This document shows, one piece after another, positions 44,181-53,482 of a stretch of 64,000 nucleotides of DNA. The first letter of the stretch is position 1; each line of letters starts with the position of its first letter. The position numbers and the translations under genes are program-made. The DNA is from Pseudomonas putida. Lineage in GTDB: Bacteria; Pseudomonadota; Gammaproteobacteria; Pseudomonadales; Pseudomonadaceae. A model generated the notes under the pieces. That model saw only the letters and a list, made by a program, of their open reading frames with translations, was not told the DNA's origin and did not search any database. The DNA is taken from positions 62,001 through 126,000 of the forward strand of contig NZ_JANHLE010000012.1 in NCBI RefSeq assembly GCF_028682475.1. The letters are read 5' to 3'.

Positions 44181-44744
44181 TTGGATGATCTCTCCGCAAA
44201 AAACGCCCCCATCACCGCCAGCGATCTTTGTGACATTACCCGAGGCCTGCAAGAAGCCGCTGCCGCCACCAACAATCTGATCGCCCAGCAGTACATCAAA
44301 CTCTTCGATCAGTTTTTCGACTATGACGCCCAGGCCCTGGGCTCACCGATGAAGGCCAAGATGGTTGAAGTGGCGATGGATGATCAGCACAAGATGCACG
44401 TCCCGCTGATTGCCCTGGTTTCACCCAGAGGACTGGCACTGGAACGTATGCAGGTCGATCTGTCGGTGAAAATCCAGAATACCGAGACCACCAAGGCCAG
44501 CGAGAATCTGCAGCGCGAGCGCTTCTATGTCACGGTAGGCGGCCAGAACAAGCGTAACGGCGACGCCCGTGATCCCGATGAAGTGCAGATCCGCATGCAG
44601 TTCCAGGCGTGCGAGCCTCCCGAGGCGCTGAACCGTCTGATCGAGGAATACACCAACCTGATCAGCCCGCAACGACTGCCTGACCATCCCAAGCCCACGG
44701 ACGACAGCAACGAATTCATCGAAGCTGCCACCGTCCGCGGATAG
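44181..44744 (+). CDS. DUF2589 family protein, copy 2 (TTG start)
   Basis: A 187-residue paralogue of the preceding protein. It has the helical N-terminus with an EAAAATNNLIAQQYIKLFDQFF stretch (in parts), the KMHVPLIALVSPRGLALERMQVDLSVKI strand region and the EPPEALNRLIEEYTNLI end. No ATG exists in frame at the 5' end. TTG 44181 is chosen because AAGGAG lies nine bases upstream; an out-of-frame ATG at 44185 would give nothing. The low-efficiency codon and the upstream hairpin suggest it is made in lower amount than copy 1. It ends six bases before the convergent tamB. Confidence 0.75.
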   Translation: MDDLSAKNAPITASDLCDITRGLQEAAAATNNLIAQQYIKLFDQFFDYDAQALGSPMKAKMVEVAMDDQHKMHVPLIALVSPRGLALERMQVDLSVKIQNTETTKASENLQRERFYVTVGGQNKRNGDARDPDEVQIRMQFQACEPPEALNRLIEEYTNLISPQRLPDHPKPTDDSNEFIEAATVRG

Positions 44745-44750
44745 CGATTA

Positions 44751-47700
44751 TCAAAAATCACGCTTGTAGAAAATATCCAGGGAGCTTGCCAGGCCACTGG
44801 CGGCCTCCAGATAGACCTTCTTGCTCAACTTGTAGCGCAACGCCACCGTATTGACCGGTTCGAATACACCCACGCCATAGCGCAAGCTCAAACGCTCGGT
44901 GAGGTTGCCACTGGCTACCACACTGGTGGTGGTGCCACTGCCTTGGGTGTCCAGCTGGAAGTCGTCGATGCCCAGGCTTGAGGCCAGGCTGCCGGTAACC
45001 CCGGCACTGGTAGCGAGCCCCAGGCCAAGTGCTGCCTGGGCGAGCATGTTGTTGTCTTCACCTGTAGTGCCAAGTGGTCGCCCCAATACCAGGTACGACA
45101 GCGCCTGCTCCTGGCTCATGGCCGGCTCGGAAAACACCTGGGTGGTGGGCTGTTCGGCGCTACCGCTGAGGCGGATACCGGCAATCACGTCATCGGTCTG
45201 ACGGACAGCTTCGATGTCCAGGTAAGGCTGGTCGATAGGCCCGGCAAACAGCAGGCGCGCACGCCGGATGGTCAGTCGCTGACCGTAGGCACGGTAACGA
45301 CCATCGGCCAGGCTCAGCTCCCCACGGGTGTCGAGGTTGTCACCGATGTGCACATGCCCCAGCAGATTGGCCGTCAGGCCAAAGCCGCTGAACGAAAGCT
45401 TGTCCTGGCCGACCTCGACATCAATGTCCATGGCGACGGCCATCGGCGCCTTGCCCGCTTCGGTCTGATGGCCGACGATCACTGTGTCATCAGAAACCTT
45501 GACGGTCGAAGGCGGCAGTTCGCGCACGGTTATCTTGCCTTTGGGCACCCGCACCTTGCCCGCTACCGCCAGCTTGTCATCCACCAGGCTGATCTTGAGG
45601 TCCGGCGCCACCTCCAGGTTCGCATAGGGCTCGACGCTGACCGGCAGGCGTTGGCCCTGCAGGTGCAGATCAACCAGCAGCGCCCGTCCCCAGCCGATCT
45701 GGCCACGCAAGCTGCCCTGGCCGGCTTCACCACTTTTCCAGGCACCATTGAGCTGTACCTGTTCACCGGCAATCAATGCCTGCAGGTTCAGGTCTTGCAG
45801 GCTGACCGGCAGTTCTGCCCCTGCGACTTCGCCACCGGTCAGCTTCAGGTTGCCATTGACCTGCGGCGCCAGCAACGTGCCAGACAACTGCCCGCTACCG
45901 TTCAACTGCCCGGCCAGGCGCTCGACCATCGGCGCAAACGGGCGGGCGATGGAGAGATCCAGCCCGCTCAGACGGAAGTCGCCGCTCAGCGGTTTGTTGC
46001 GGGTTAACGGGTCAAGCCGGGTGACCAGAGACAGTTCGCCCAGACGTTCACCTTTGAAGTCCAGACGGGTATCAACTCGGCGTGGTGCCAAGGTGCTTTG
46101 CAGACGCAGGGTCTGGTAAGGGAAGTCCAGCCATTGGCCCTTCTCTCGCAAGCGCAAGGTGCCGCCGCTGGCATCGATCACGATGGTGCCTTTGGGACCG
46201 CTGGCGGGCACATCCAGATTGATGTCGGCATTGAGCAGACCCTGCCAGGCAAAGTCCTTGGGCAACCATTGCGCCAGGCTTTGCAACGGGAATTGCTTGA
46301 GGTGATAACGCAGACGCGGCTCGGGGGCCAGACGCTGGTCGTCACCGCATAGGCTGGCTTGCCCGGAGCGCCAGCAATGGGCACCGAAATCCAGCTGCCC
46401 GGAGGCCAGGCGCTGGAGTTTCGCCGGTGCCTGCAAGCGCCAGTCCTGGCCACCGGCCTGGATCTGGCCGCTCGCCAGGCGTCCACGCCAGTTGCCCTTG
46501 TCCAATTGCCCATCCAGGCCCAGGTCAAGCTTGAGCTGCGGTCCGTCCAGCGCCAGTTCCAGCTGCTGTTGGCGAATATCGCCACGACCTTTGGCGTTGA
46601 GCACACCCAGAGAAGTATCACCCAGACGGATACCACCCGCCTGCAGGTCGATCACTGCACGTTGGGCACTGTCCAGCCGTGCATCCAGCGTCAAGCGCTG
46701 CAAGTGATTGTCGGCCTGGGCCAGTTGCTGTCCCTGCAAGGTCAGCGTGCCTTGCGGCGCCTGCAGGGTACCGGCGACTTCCAGCTTACCCTTGAGCTGC
46801 CCCTGCAGGTGCGGCCAGAGTTGCCCCAGGCGTGGCAGGTTGAGGTCCAGCTGACCGGCCAGACGCTGCTGCAGGCTGCCACTGCCGTTGATATGGTTGT
46901 CGCCCAGACGGATGTCCAGAGTGCCGAGCGTCCAGGTCTGCCCGGCGCCCTGGGCGACAGCCTTGAGCACCGCCGGCTGACCGCGCAGGCGGCCCTTGAG
47001 GTCAAGGTCGGCGTCCAGACTGAGTTCGCCGTTTTTGATCTGGCCCTTGCTGCGCAGCGGACCGGCCAGCGTGCCGGGCAGCTCGGCGAGCCAGTAGGCC
47101 GGGTTCAGCGCCGACAGTTCGAGAGCGGCGTCCCAGGCCACCGCATCGGCAAACTGCACACTCACACTTCCCGCGAGCTTGCCTTGGCCGGCATTAAGCG
47201 CCAACTGTGGCAGTGCAATCTGCTGCAGGTCGCCCTTGAACGGACTGCTGAGGCTGAACGCACCCGCCGGCCCGTCAAGATCGCCCTTGAACTCGCCCTG
47301 ATAGTTGCCATCGCGGTATTGCACCTGGCCATTGAAGCGGCGCAACGTGACCTGCGGCGCTGGCTCCAGCGGATACAGACGCAGCCAGGGGAAGTCCAGC
47401 CAATCGATGGTCGCCTCGGCGCTCAAGCCTTTTTGCCAGTCGGCACTGGCGGTGAGTTTCAGACGCTGATCCGCGCTGGCAGTAAGGTCCAGAGCGCTCA
47501 GTTGCGCCCCCTTGGCATCGACCTTGCCCTGCAGGCTCAAGGCTACAGGCTGCTGTTCAGCCGGCAGGCTGGCTGAACCGAGCAATTGATAGCCACTTTG
47601 CAGGTTACCTTTGGCGCTGAGTTCAAGATTGTTCAACTGCAGGGTGTCAGGCAGGTCGGCACCCGGCTTGAACGCCGGGGCACTGATCTGTAGCTTGGCC

Positions 47701-48425
47701 GGCAACTGTTCGGCCAGCGCCTGCAGCTCGCCATTGAGCCGGGCGTTCAGGTAACCGCTGCTGTCGGCGCTGAGCTTGAGGGTTTTCTGCAGCTCGCCCT
47801 CAACCTGCAAGGCCAGTTGCCAGTCCTGACCATCAACCTTGGGCAACTGCAACTGCCCTTTCATCTGCAGCGGCCAGTCGCCCTCAGGTTGCAGCTGGCC
47901 TTGCAGGCTCAAATGCAAGTCATCGCGTTGCAGTTGCAGGCTGTCGATCTGCAATCCAGCGACGGTCCAGTGAGCTGCCAGTTGCAACTGGCTCAGTTGT
48001 TCATTGCCATCCAGGCGCAGATGGCCGATACGCCCCTCACCCAGCTCAATTGCCAACGGCAACTTCAGCGCGGGTAATTGCAGCGGCCCACTGTCGGGTT
48101 TGTCCTCGCCAGGAGCGAAGGCGAGATTGACCTGCTCGGCCTGCAGGCGCTCGATACACAAGGTCATGCGCAACAGGCATGATGGTGACCAGGCGAACAC
48201 CGGTGCAACCAGCTCGACCCGATCAGCGCCCTGCTCCCACAGCACACGCTCAGCTTGCCACTGACCGCCCAAACGTCCCTGGAACTGCTCAAGCTGCAAG
48301 CCCGGCACCAGCCCCAGCGCCCAGCGGCTGCCCGCCTGGGTCCCTAGTAAAAGGCCCAATGCGAACACCACCAGAAGCAGCAGTGCCAGCACCGTGAGCA
48401 GGATATTTCTGAAAACGCGACTCAC
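44751..48425 (-). CDS. tamB: Translocation and assembly module protein TamB
   Basis: A 1224-residue AsmA-like protein. An N-terminal membrane anchor (about 8-28, LLTVLALLLLVVFALGLLL) is followed by a very long repetitive beta region rich in 'L.G...' strands with Gln and Leu, expected to form a hydrophobic groove across the periplasm. The C-terminal DUF490/TamB domain carries QALSYLVLGRPLG and ends in a barrel-like strand and Phe. It works with TamA in outer-membrane assembly or lipid transport. It starts with GTG 48425, overlapping the tamA TGA (GTGA), so it is translationally coupled to tamA. Confidence 0.95.
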   Translation of the reverse strand: MSRVFRNILLTVLALLLLVVFALGLLLGTQAGSRWALGLVPGLQLEQFQGRLGGQWQAERVLWEQGADRVELVAPVFAWSPSCLLRMTLCIERLQAEQVNLAFAPGEDKPDSGPLQLPALKLPLAIELGEGRIGHLRLDGNEQLSQLQLAAHWTVAGLQIDSLQLQRDDLHLSLQGQLQPEGDWPLQMKGQLQLPKVDGQDWQLALQVEGELQKTLKLSADSSGYLNARLNGELQALAEQLPAKLQISAPAFKPGADLPDTLQLNNLELSAKGNLQSGYQLLGSASLPAEQQPVALSLQGKVDAKGAQLSALDLTASADQRLKLTASADWQKGLSAEATIDWLDFPWLRLYPLEPAPQVTLRRFNGQVQYRDGNYQGEFKGDLDGPAGAFSLSSPFKGDLQQIALPQLALNAGQGKLAGSVSVQFADAVAWDAALELSALNPAYWLAELPGTLAGPLRSKGQIKNGELSLDADLDLKGRLRGQPAVLKAVAQGAGQTWTLGTLDIRLGDNHINGSGSLQQRLAGQLDLNLPRLGQLWPHLQGQLKGKLEVAGTLQAPQGTLTLQGQQLAQADNHLQRLTLDARLDSAQRAVIDLQAGGIRLGDTSLGVLNAKGRGDIRQQQLELALDGPQLKLDLGLDGQLDKGNWRGRLASGQIQAGGQDWRLQAPAKLQRLASGQLDFGAHCWRSGQASLCGDDQRLAPEPRLRYHLKQFPLQSLAQWLPKDFAWQGLLNADINLDVPASGPKGTIVIDASGGTLRLREKGQWLDFPYQTLRLQSTLAPRRVDTRLDFKGERLGELSLVTRLDPLTRNKPLSGDFRLSGLDLSIARPFAPMVERLAGQLNGSGQLSGTLLAPQVNGNLKLTGGEVAGAELPVSLQDLNLQALIAGEQVQLNGAWKSGEAGQGSLRGQIGWGRALLVDLHLQGQRLPVSVEPYANLEVAPDLKISLVDDKLAVAGKVRVPKGKITVRELPPSTVKVSDDTVIVGHQTEAGKAPMAVAMDIDVEVGQDKLSFSGFGLTANLLGHVHIGDNLDTRGELSLADGRYRAYGQRLTIRRARLLFAGPIDQPYLDIEAVRQTDDVIAGIRLSGSAEQPTTQVFSEPAMSQEQALSYLVLGRPLGTTGEDNNMLAQAALGLGLATSAGVTGSLASSLGIDDFQLDTQGSGTTTSVVASGNLTERLSLRYGVGVFEPVNTVALRYKLSKKVYLEAASGLASSLDIFYKRDF

Positions 48426-50164
48426 AATTCCGGCCCCATGGAGAAGTGCAGACGAAAGCCGCCATCGTCATCCAGCGCATGGGCCAGATCCAGACGCAAC
48501 GGCCCGACCGGAGAGACCCAGCGCACGCCAATACCGACACCGGTCTTGAGGCTGGGAAATTCCAGGTTATTGAATGAATTACCCTGGTCGACAAAGGTCG
48601 CCACCCGCCACTTCTCCATCACTTCGTACTGATACTCGGCACTGCCGGCCACCAGATAGCGGCCACCGATCCGATCGCCATCGGAGTTTTCCGGCGACAG
48701 GCTCTGGTAGTCATAACCGCGCACGCTCTGGTCACCACCGGCAAAGAAACGCAGCGATGGCGGAATCGAACTCTGATAGTCGTTGGTAGCGCTGCCACCG
48801 AACTGCACGCGGCCAAGAAAGCGATGCTTCTGGCCCAGCGTGGTCAGACCCTTGAGCACCACATTGGCATGCAGCAGGTTGGTATCGGACACCAGCCCTT
48901 CTTTGGCTGCCTGTACATCGAACTGCAGACGATAGCCGTTGTGCGGGTCAATGCGGTTGTCGCTGCGCAGATAGGAATAGCTGACGCCAGGCATCAACAG
49001 GTTGCTCAGACCCGAGTCATCCCCGAGCCGATACTCTTCGCGCTGGTACTTGAGCGACAACACGCGCTGCCAGCCACTGGGCAGCTTGCTGTGCCATTCC
49101 GGGCCAACAGTGAGCAGCTTGCTCAAGGTATCGGTACCGGCAATTTCTTCGTTCTGGTAGCCGCCGGCAAAGCGGAATTTGTCGGTCAACGGTGGGTCGA
49201 GGGGAATGTCGTACCACAGCCCGACGTTCTGCCGAGGGGCCGACAACTCGGTTTCCCAGCCATAGCTATGGCCTTGCGGGTTGACCCAGTGACGGGTCCA
49301 GTTGGCCTTGCCACGCGGCCCGACGTCGGTCGAAAAGCCCAGGCCCAGGCCCATGGTGCGTGGTTTGCGGGTGCTCAGCTGCACGGCGACGGGAATGCTC
49401 TGCTCTATCGCTGCCGTGGGGGCGGCATCGACGCGCACGCCCTCGAAGTAGCCACTCGATTGCAGGGCATTGTTGAGTTCGGCAATCAGCTCGGAATCGT
49501 AGGGGGTGTCGGCCTTGAACGGCACCATGCGCTGCAGCAGGGTCTCGTCGAACGGCGTGTCGCCGGCAAAACTGACCTTGCCCAGGCGGTAGCGTGGGCC
49601 ACTGTCATAGACCAGCTCGATGTCGGCAACGCCCGCCTGGGGGTCTACCGCCAGGCGCTGGCGCAGGAAACGCCCGCTGAAAAAACCGTAGCGCGCAGCC
49701 TGGTTCTGGATCAGCCGTTTGGCGTCATCGTAATGACCATGGTTAAGCACTTCGCCGGAGCGCAGGGCTTTGCTGTCGGGCAAGCGGAAAGCCTTGAGCT
49801 CGCTGGCCGGTCCCTCAATGCGGATGGTTACGTCACGCAGGTGCACAGGTTCGCCAGGGTCGATGGTGAGGATCAGTTGCGGGCCTTTGTCGGCCTTGGC
49901 CGGTGCCTTGACCTCACTGTCGATCTGCGCCTGATAGTAGCCCAGTGCCTGGGCCGCCTTGCGCGCCTGCTCGACTGCACCACGGCTGAAGCGCAGCAGC
50001 GCTTCTTCATCGCGTTTACCAAGGCTGCCGATATAGCCCTCGACATTGGCCTTGAGTTCGTTATTGGCAGGTTTGACCTTCACAACCAGCTCGCTCTGCG
50101 CATACGCGGCAACGCTGGCCATCCATAGAATCAAACCGCAGGTGAATCGTCCTGAATACGTCAT
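48422..50164 (-). CDS. tamA: Translocation and assembly module protein TamA (Omp85 family)
   Basis: A 580-residue outer-membrane protein. A signal peptide (ending AAYAQ, about residue 22) leads to three POTRA domains (about 24-265) and a 16-stranded barrel. The Omp85 L6 signature VRGYDYQSLSP is near residue 475, and the chain ends in the family-like strand FRLHFSMGPEL. It is the outer-membrane partner of TamB, with which it overlaps by four bases. The ribosome-binding site of tamA is weak. A GNAT gene lies 57 bases upstream on the same strand. Confidence 0.96.
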   Translation of the reverse strand: MTYSGRFTCGLILWMASVAAYAQSELVVKVKPANNELKANVEGYIGSLGKRDEEALLRFSRGAVEQARKAAQALGYYQAQIDSEVKAPAKADKGPQLILTIDPGEPVHLRDVTIRIEGPASELKAFRLPDSKALRSGEVLNHGHYDDAKRLIQNQAARYGFFSGRFLRQRLAVDPQAGVADIELVYDSGPRYRLGKVSFAGDTPFDETLLQRMVPFKADTPYDSELIAELNNALQSSGYFEGVRVDAAPTAAIEQSIPVAVQLSTRKPRTMGLGLGFSTDVGPRGKANWTRHWVNPQGHSYGWETELSAPRQNVGLWYDIPLDPPLTDKFRFAGGYQNEEIAGTDTLSKLLTVGPEWHSKLPSGWQRVLSLKYQREEYRLGDDSGLSNLLMPGVSYSYLRSDNRIDPHNGYRLQFDVQAAKEGLVSDTNLLHANVVLKGLTTLGQKHRFLGRVQFGGSATNDYQSSIPPSLRFFAGGDQSVRGYDYQSLSPENSDGDRIGGRYLVAGSAEYQYEVMEKWRVATFVDQGNSFNNLEFPSLKTGVGIGVRWVSPVGPLRLDLAHALDDDGGFRLHFSMGPEL

Positions 50165-50221
50165 AGGCGCGGATGCTACCAGAGCTTGGCGCCAGCATGG
50201 AGTCCGAGGCTCTCCCGCCTG

Positions 50222-50881
50222 CTATGCAGGCACGGCCGATGCACGTTGAGATGACTGGGGGTTGGGATGAAAGAACACATGTTCGCGAACAGGTCCTACA
50301 GCAATTTCGCCGATTTCCTGGTAGCCCTGGCGCTGATAAAAGGCCAGATAGTGTTCATTTCCGGTATCCAGTACCACACCGTGGGAATGTTCGTCCTCGG
50401 CACACCAGTCATGCACAGCTTGCAACAATTGCTCACCGTAGTGCTTGCCCTGGAACTGCGGATGAATCCCCAGCAGCGGCAACACGTGCACGGCATCGCC
50501 CGGCAGACAGGCCATCAGCGCTGCCTGATAATCGAGGTAGCGGCGGGTACAACGAAAACCCGTACTCAACACCATGCGCATACGCCAGGCCCAGCTTTCG
50601 GTGATACCCAGACGACGCTGCGGCGGTGCGATCAGCGCAATACCGATCAACCGATCGTCGACCAGCAGCCCCAATGCCGGCAGTTCCTGAAGAAAATGTT
50701 GCCTGACCCGTTCACGCACCGTGGCGCGAATGCGCTGGTCATAGCCAGGACGCTGAGCTTCGAACAAGAAGCCAAACGTCGGCTCATGCCGATAGGCGTG
50801 ATACAACAATGAACGCGCTTCACGGCTGTAGCCGCCATCAAGCAGGCGGACCTGAGCCGGGACGGCAGTCGATTCGGTCAT
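50222..50881 (-). CDS. GNAT family N-acetyltransferase
   Basis: A 219-residue protein. The acetyl-CoA-binding region is recognisable at about residues 138-160 ([21 protein letters not shown], in parts), followed by [19 protein letters not shown], the typical GNAT motif B. The N-terminal half ([15 protein letters not shown]) is shared with a group of Pseudomonas acetyltransferases of unknown substrate. ATG 50881 has GGAGG nine bases upstream; the longer frame from 50956 is not supported. It is upstream of tamA-tamB on the same strand. Confidence 0.85.
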   Translation of the reverse strand: MTESTAVPAQVRLLDGGYSREARSLLYHAYRHEPTFGFLFEAQRPGYDQRIRATVRERVRQHFLQELPALGLLVDDRLIGIALIAPPQRRLGITESWAWRMRMVLSTGFRCTRRYLDYQAALMACLPGDAVHVLPLLGIHPQFQGKHYGEQLLQAVHDWCAEDEHSHGVVLDTGNEHYLAFYQRQGYQEIGEIAVGPVREHVFFHPNPQSSQRASAVPA

Positions 50882-51043
50882 ACAGACACACCTCCACAAA
50901 TGGGCATTCATTGCCTTCGAGGCGTACGTTGCGCCGACGTTCACCCCGAGCACCACGTTAGCAGCCTATGCAGTGGTGCGCCACGCTGGCCGCAGCCGTC
51001 GATGTCGGCTAGGATCCTTGGTTTTATCAGGATTGTGTTTCCC

Positions 51044-51856
51044 ATGAAGATCGTCTCGTTCAACATCAATGGCCTGCGCGCCCGGCCCCATCAGTTGGCG
51101 GCGTTGATCGAAAAGCATCAGCCAGATGTCATCGGCCTGCAGGAAACCAAAGTCAGCGACGATCAGTTTCCGTTGGCCGAGGTCCAGGCCCTGGGTTATC
51201 ACGTGCATTTCCATGGCCAGAAAGGCCACTACGGCGTCGCCCTTCTCTCGCGCCAGGCGCCACTGACGCTGCACAAAGGCTTTGCCAGCGACGAAGAAGA
51301 CGCCCAGCGCCGCTTTATCTGGGGCACCTTCGCCGATGCCGATGGCACACCGATCACTATCATGAACGGCTACTTCCCCCAGGGCGAAAGCCGCGACCAC
51401 CCGACCAAATTCCCGGCCAAACAGCGCTTTTACAGCGACCTGCAGGCATTGCTGGAAGAACAGTTCAAGAACGATCAGCCGCTGCTGGTCATGGGCGATG
51501 TGAACATCTCGCCCGAAGACTGTGACATTGGCATCGGCGCCGACAATGCCAAGCGCTGGCTCAAGACCGGTAAGTGCAGTTTTCTTCCCGAAGAGCGCGA
51601 GTGGATGGCTCGCCTGAAGAACTGGGGCCTGGTCGACAGCTTCCGCCACCTGCACCCTGAGGTGGCCGACCGTTTCAGCTGGTTCGACTACCGCAGCCGC
51701 GGCTTCGAAGACGAGCCCAAGCGTGGCCTGCGCATCGACCTGATCATGGCTTCCCAGGGCTTGCTGCCGCGAATCAAGGCAGCCGGGGTCGACTACGACC
51801 TGCGCGCCATGGAAAAGCCTTCGGACCATGCGCCGATCTGGCTAGAACTGGCGTAA
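51044..51856 (+). CDS. xthA: Exodeoxyribonuclease III
   Basis: A 270-residue ExoIII/AP endonuclease of the usual size. It nicks abasic sites and has 3'-5' exonuclease and 3'-phosphatase activity in base excision repair. Catalytic motifs are complete: [10 protein letters not shown] (Asn7), LQETK (Glu34), MGDVNISP (Asp/Asn pair), RIDLIMAS and the final SDHAPI with the catalytic histidine. The start is ATG 51044 ([11 protein letters not shown]); the 48 open codons upstream are not part of the family. It is divergent from the GNAT gene and followed by a REP doublet. Confidence 0.97.
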   Translation: MKIVSFNINGLRARPHQLAALIEKHQPDVIGLQETKVSDDQFPLAEVQALGYHVHFHGQKGHYGVALLSRQAPLTLHKGFASDEEDAQRRFIWGTFADADGTPITIMNGYFPQGESRDHPTKFPAKQRFYSDLQALLEEQFKNDQPLLVMGDVNISPEDCDIGIGADNAKRWLKTGKCSFLPEEREWMARLKNWGLVDSFRHLHPEVADRFSWFDYRSRGFEDEPKRGLRIDLIMASQGLLPRIKAAGVDYDLRAMEKPSDHAPIWLELA

Positions 51857-51866
51857 CACCTGATTT

Positions 51867-51928
51867 TCGCGGGGCAAGCCCGCTCCCACCGGTTTTGCAT
51901 ACGCTGTGGGAGCGGGCTTGCCCCGCGA
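51867..51928. repeat. REP doublet
   Basis: Arms tcgcggggcaagcccgctcc and ggagcgggcttgccccgcga with a loop of about 17 bases, between xthA and the PstS-OmpA gene. Confidence 0.92.
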
Positions 51929-52003
51929 TTGTTCCTGTCATCTTACGGTCATCCAACCGTCTTAATCTGCGGCACATCCTTTGCCCGAAGAGTGCCTGCC
52001 GGC

Positions 52004-53326
52004 ATGTTCCGCCACCTCAGCCTTATTCTGCTGTGCCTGCTTCCGCTCCTTGCCCAGGCAACCCCTGACACCGCGGCTCAACTACGTATCCAGGGCTCGA
52101 ACACCATCGGTGCGGCGCTGGCGCCAGCGTTGGTCAAGGGCTTGCTGGAAGCTCAAGGCGCCAGCCATATCGCCATCGCAACGACCGCTACTGCCAACGA
52201 AATCCAGATCAGCGCCCAGGATGCCCAGGGCCACCCCCTGCGCATCGACATCGCCGCCCACGGCAGCAGCACCGGCTTTGCCGCACTCAAGGCTGGACAG
52301 GCCGATCTGGCTGCGGCCTCACGTCCGATCAAGCTCAATGAGCTACGCGAACTTCAAGCACTCGGCGACCTCAACAGCGCCGCCGCCGAACAGGTCATCG
52401 GCCTGGATGGCGTCGCCGTGATCGTCCACCCCGACAATCCACTGCCGCAATTGAGCACCAGGCAACTGGCGCAAATTTTTTCCGGACGGATCACCACCTG
52501 GGAGCAACTGGGTCTGGGCAACGGGCCGATTCACCTGTATGCCCGAGACGACCGCTCAGGCACCTTCGAAACTTTCAAGGCGCTGGTGCTCGATGCCGCC
52601 GGGCAGACGCTGGCCAGCTCGGCCCGGCGCTTCGAATCCAGTGAGCAATTGGCCTCTAGCGTCCTGACTGACCGCCAGGCCATTGGTTTCAGCAGCCTGG
52701 CGTCAGTACATGGCGCCAAGGTGCTGGCGATTGCCGATGGCGCCTCCCGCCCCATGCTGCCAAGCCCGACACTGGTAGCCAGCGAAGATTATCCGCTGTC
52801 CCGACGCTTGTACTTCTACCTGCCGCCAACCCAGGCCACACCGTGGGCCCGGGCGCTGGTGGAGTTTGCCCAGAGCCGCAAAGGGCAGGCCATTGTCACC
52901 GGCAGCGGGTTTGTCGGGCAGCAAGTAGTGGCGGTCAAAGTGCCGCTCGCCGACAACATGCCGTTGCCCTATCGGATGCTGGCCCGCAACGCCCAGCGCC
53001 TGTCGGTGAACTTCCGCTTCCAGGAGGGCAATGCCAGCCTGGACAACAAGGCATTGCGTGATGTGCAGCGGGTGGTCGAGTTCCTGCGCCAGCACAACAA
53101 ACTGGAACAAAATGCCGTGCTGGTCGGATTTGGAGATGCCAAGGACGATCCCGAGCGCGCCGCCCTACTTTCTCGCCTGCGCGCCATGGCCGTGCGCCGG
53201 GAGCTGGCCAGGGAAGGAGTAACTCTGCGCGAGATCATCGGCCTGGGCGACGAACTGCCGGTGGCGACCAATACCGCCGAAGAGGGGCGTATCCGTAACC
53301 GACGGGTTGAAGTCTGGGTCTACTGA
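52004..53326 (+). CDS. PstS-like substrate-binding domain fused to OmpA-like domain
   Basis: A 440-residue exported protein. Signal peptide (MFRHLSLILLCLLPLLAQA); then a PBP-like phosphate-binding-protein domain (about 25-300) with IQGSNTIGAAL, AHGSSTGFAALKAGQADLAAASRPI and RDDRSGTFETFKALV, the anion-binding Ser/Thr/Arg loops of PstS; then an OmpA/MotB peptidoglycan-binding domain (about 320-440) ending NRRVEVWVY. The fusion would tether a phosphate-like binding module to the cell wall. No pst transport genes are adjacent. ATG 52004 is preferred; GTG 51992 is an alternative. The ligand is unproven. Confidence 0.85.
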   Translation: MFRHLSLILLCLLPLLAQATPDTAAQLRIQGSNTIGAALAPALVKGLLEAQGASHIAIATTATANEIQISAQDAQGHPLRIDIAAHGSSTGFAALKAGQADLAAASRPIKLNELRELQALGDLNSAAAEQVIGLDGVAVIVHPDNPLPQLSTRQLAQIFSGRITTWEQLGLGNGPIHLYARDDRSGTFETFKALVLDAAGQTLASSARRFESSEQLASSVLTDRQAIGFSSLASVHGAKVLAIADGASRPMLPSPTLVASEDYPLSRRLYFYLPPTQATPWARALVEFAQSRKGQAIVTGSGFVGQQVVAVKVPLADNMPLPYRMLARNAQRLSVNFRFQEGNASLDNKALRDVQRVVEFLRQHNKLEQNAVLVGFGDAKDDPERAALLSRLRAMAVRRELAREGVTLREIIGLGDELPVATNTAEEGRIRNRRVEVWVY

Positions 53327-53482
53327 TGCCCCGCGCAATTATTTGTAACAGCCCCGATTGGGCGTCAGCGTTCCCCGCAGCTAGGCTTTGATGAGTGACG
53401 CCGGGCCCCTCTGACGGCTGCCAAGCCGCCATGTCGGAGTCACTGTTGCTTTTTGGCAACGTCGACAATCAAGGAGGGGCGC
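53327..53482 (+). promoter_or_regulatory. Structured leader of the terC gene
   Basis: This 156-base gap can form GGCGTCA...TGACGCC (about 53360-53405), a second stem around gacggctgccaagccgcc (53412-53430) and a small hairpin GTTGC-TTTTTG-GCAAC (53446-53461) directly before AAGGAGG. TerC genes are sometimes preceded by manganese-sensing yybP-ykoY riboswitches, but I do not see that class's conserved GGGGAGUAG core, so no riboswitch is called. Confidence 0.3.

Noticed and set aside
42992..44744. Prophage remnant
   Set aside because: Only the Mor-like regulator suggests a phage origin. There are no integrase, structural, lysis or attachment-site sequences, so a standing cassette is the safer description.
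53327..53482. yybP-ykoY manganese riboswitch before terC
   Set aside because: The conserved GGGGAGUAG-type core and the matching second loop are not visible; kept only as a structured leader.
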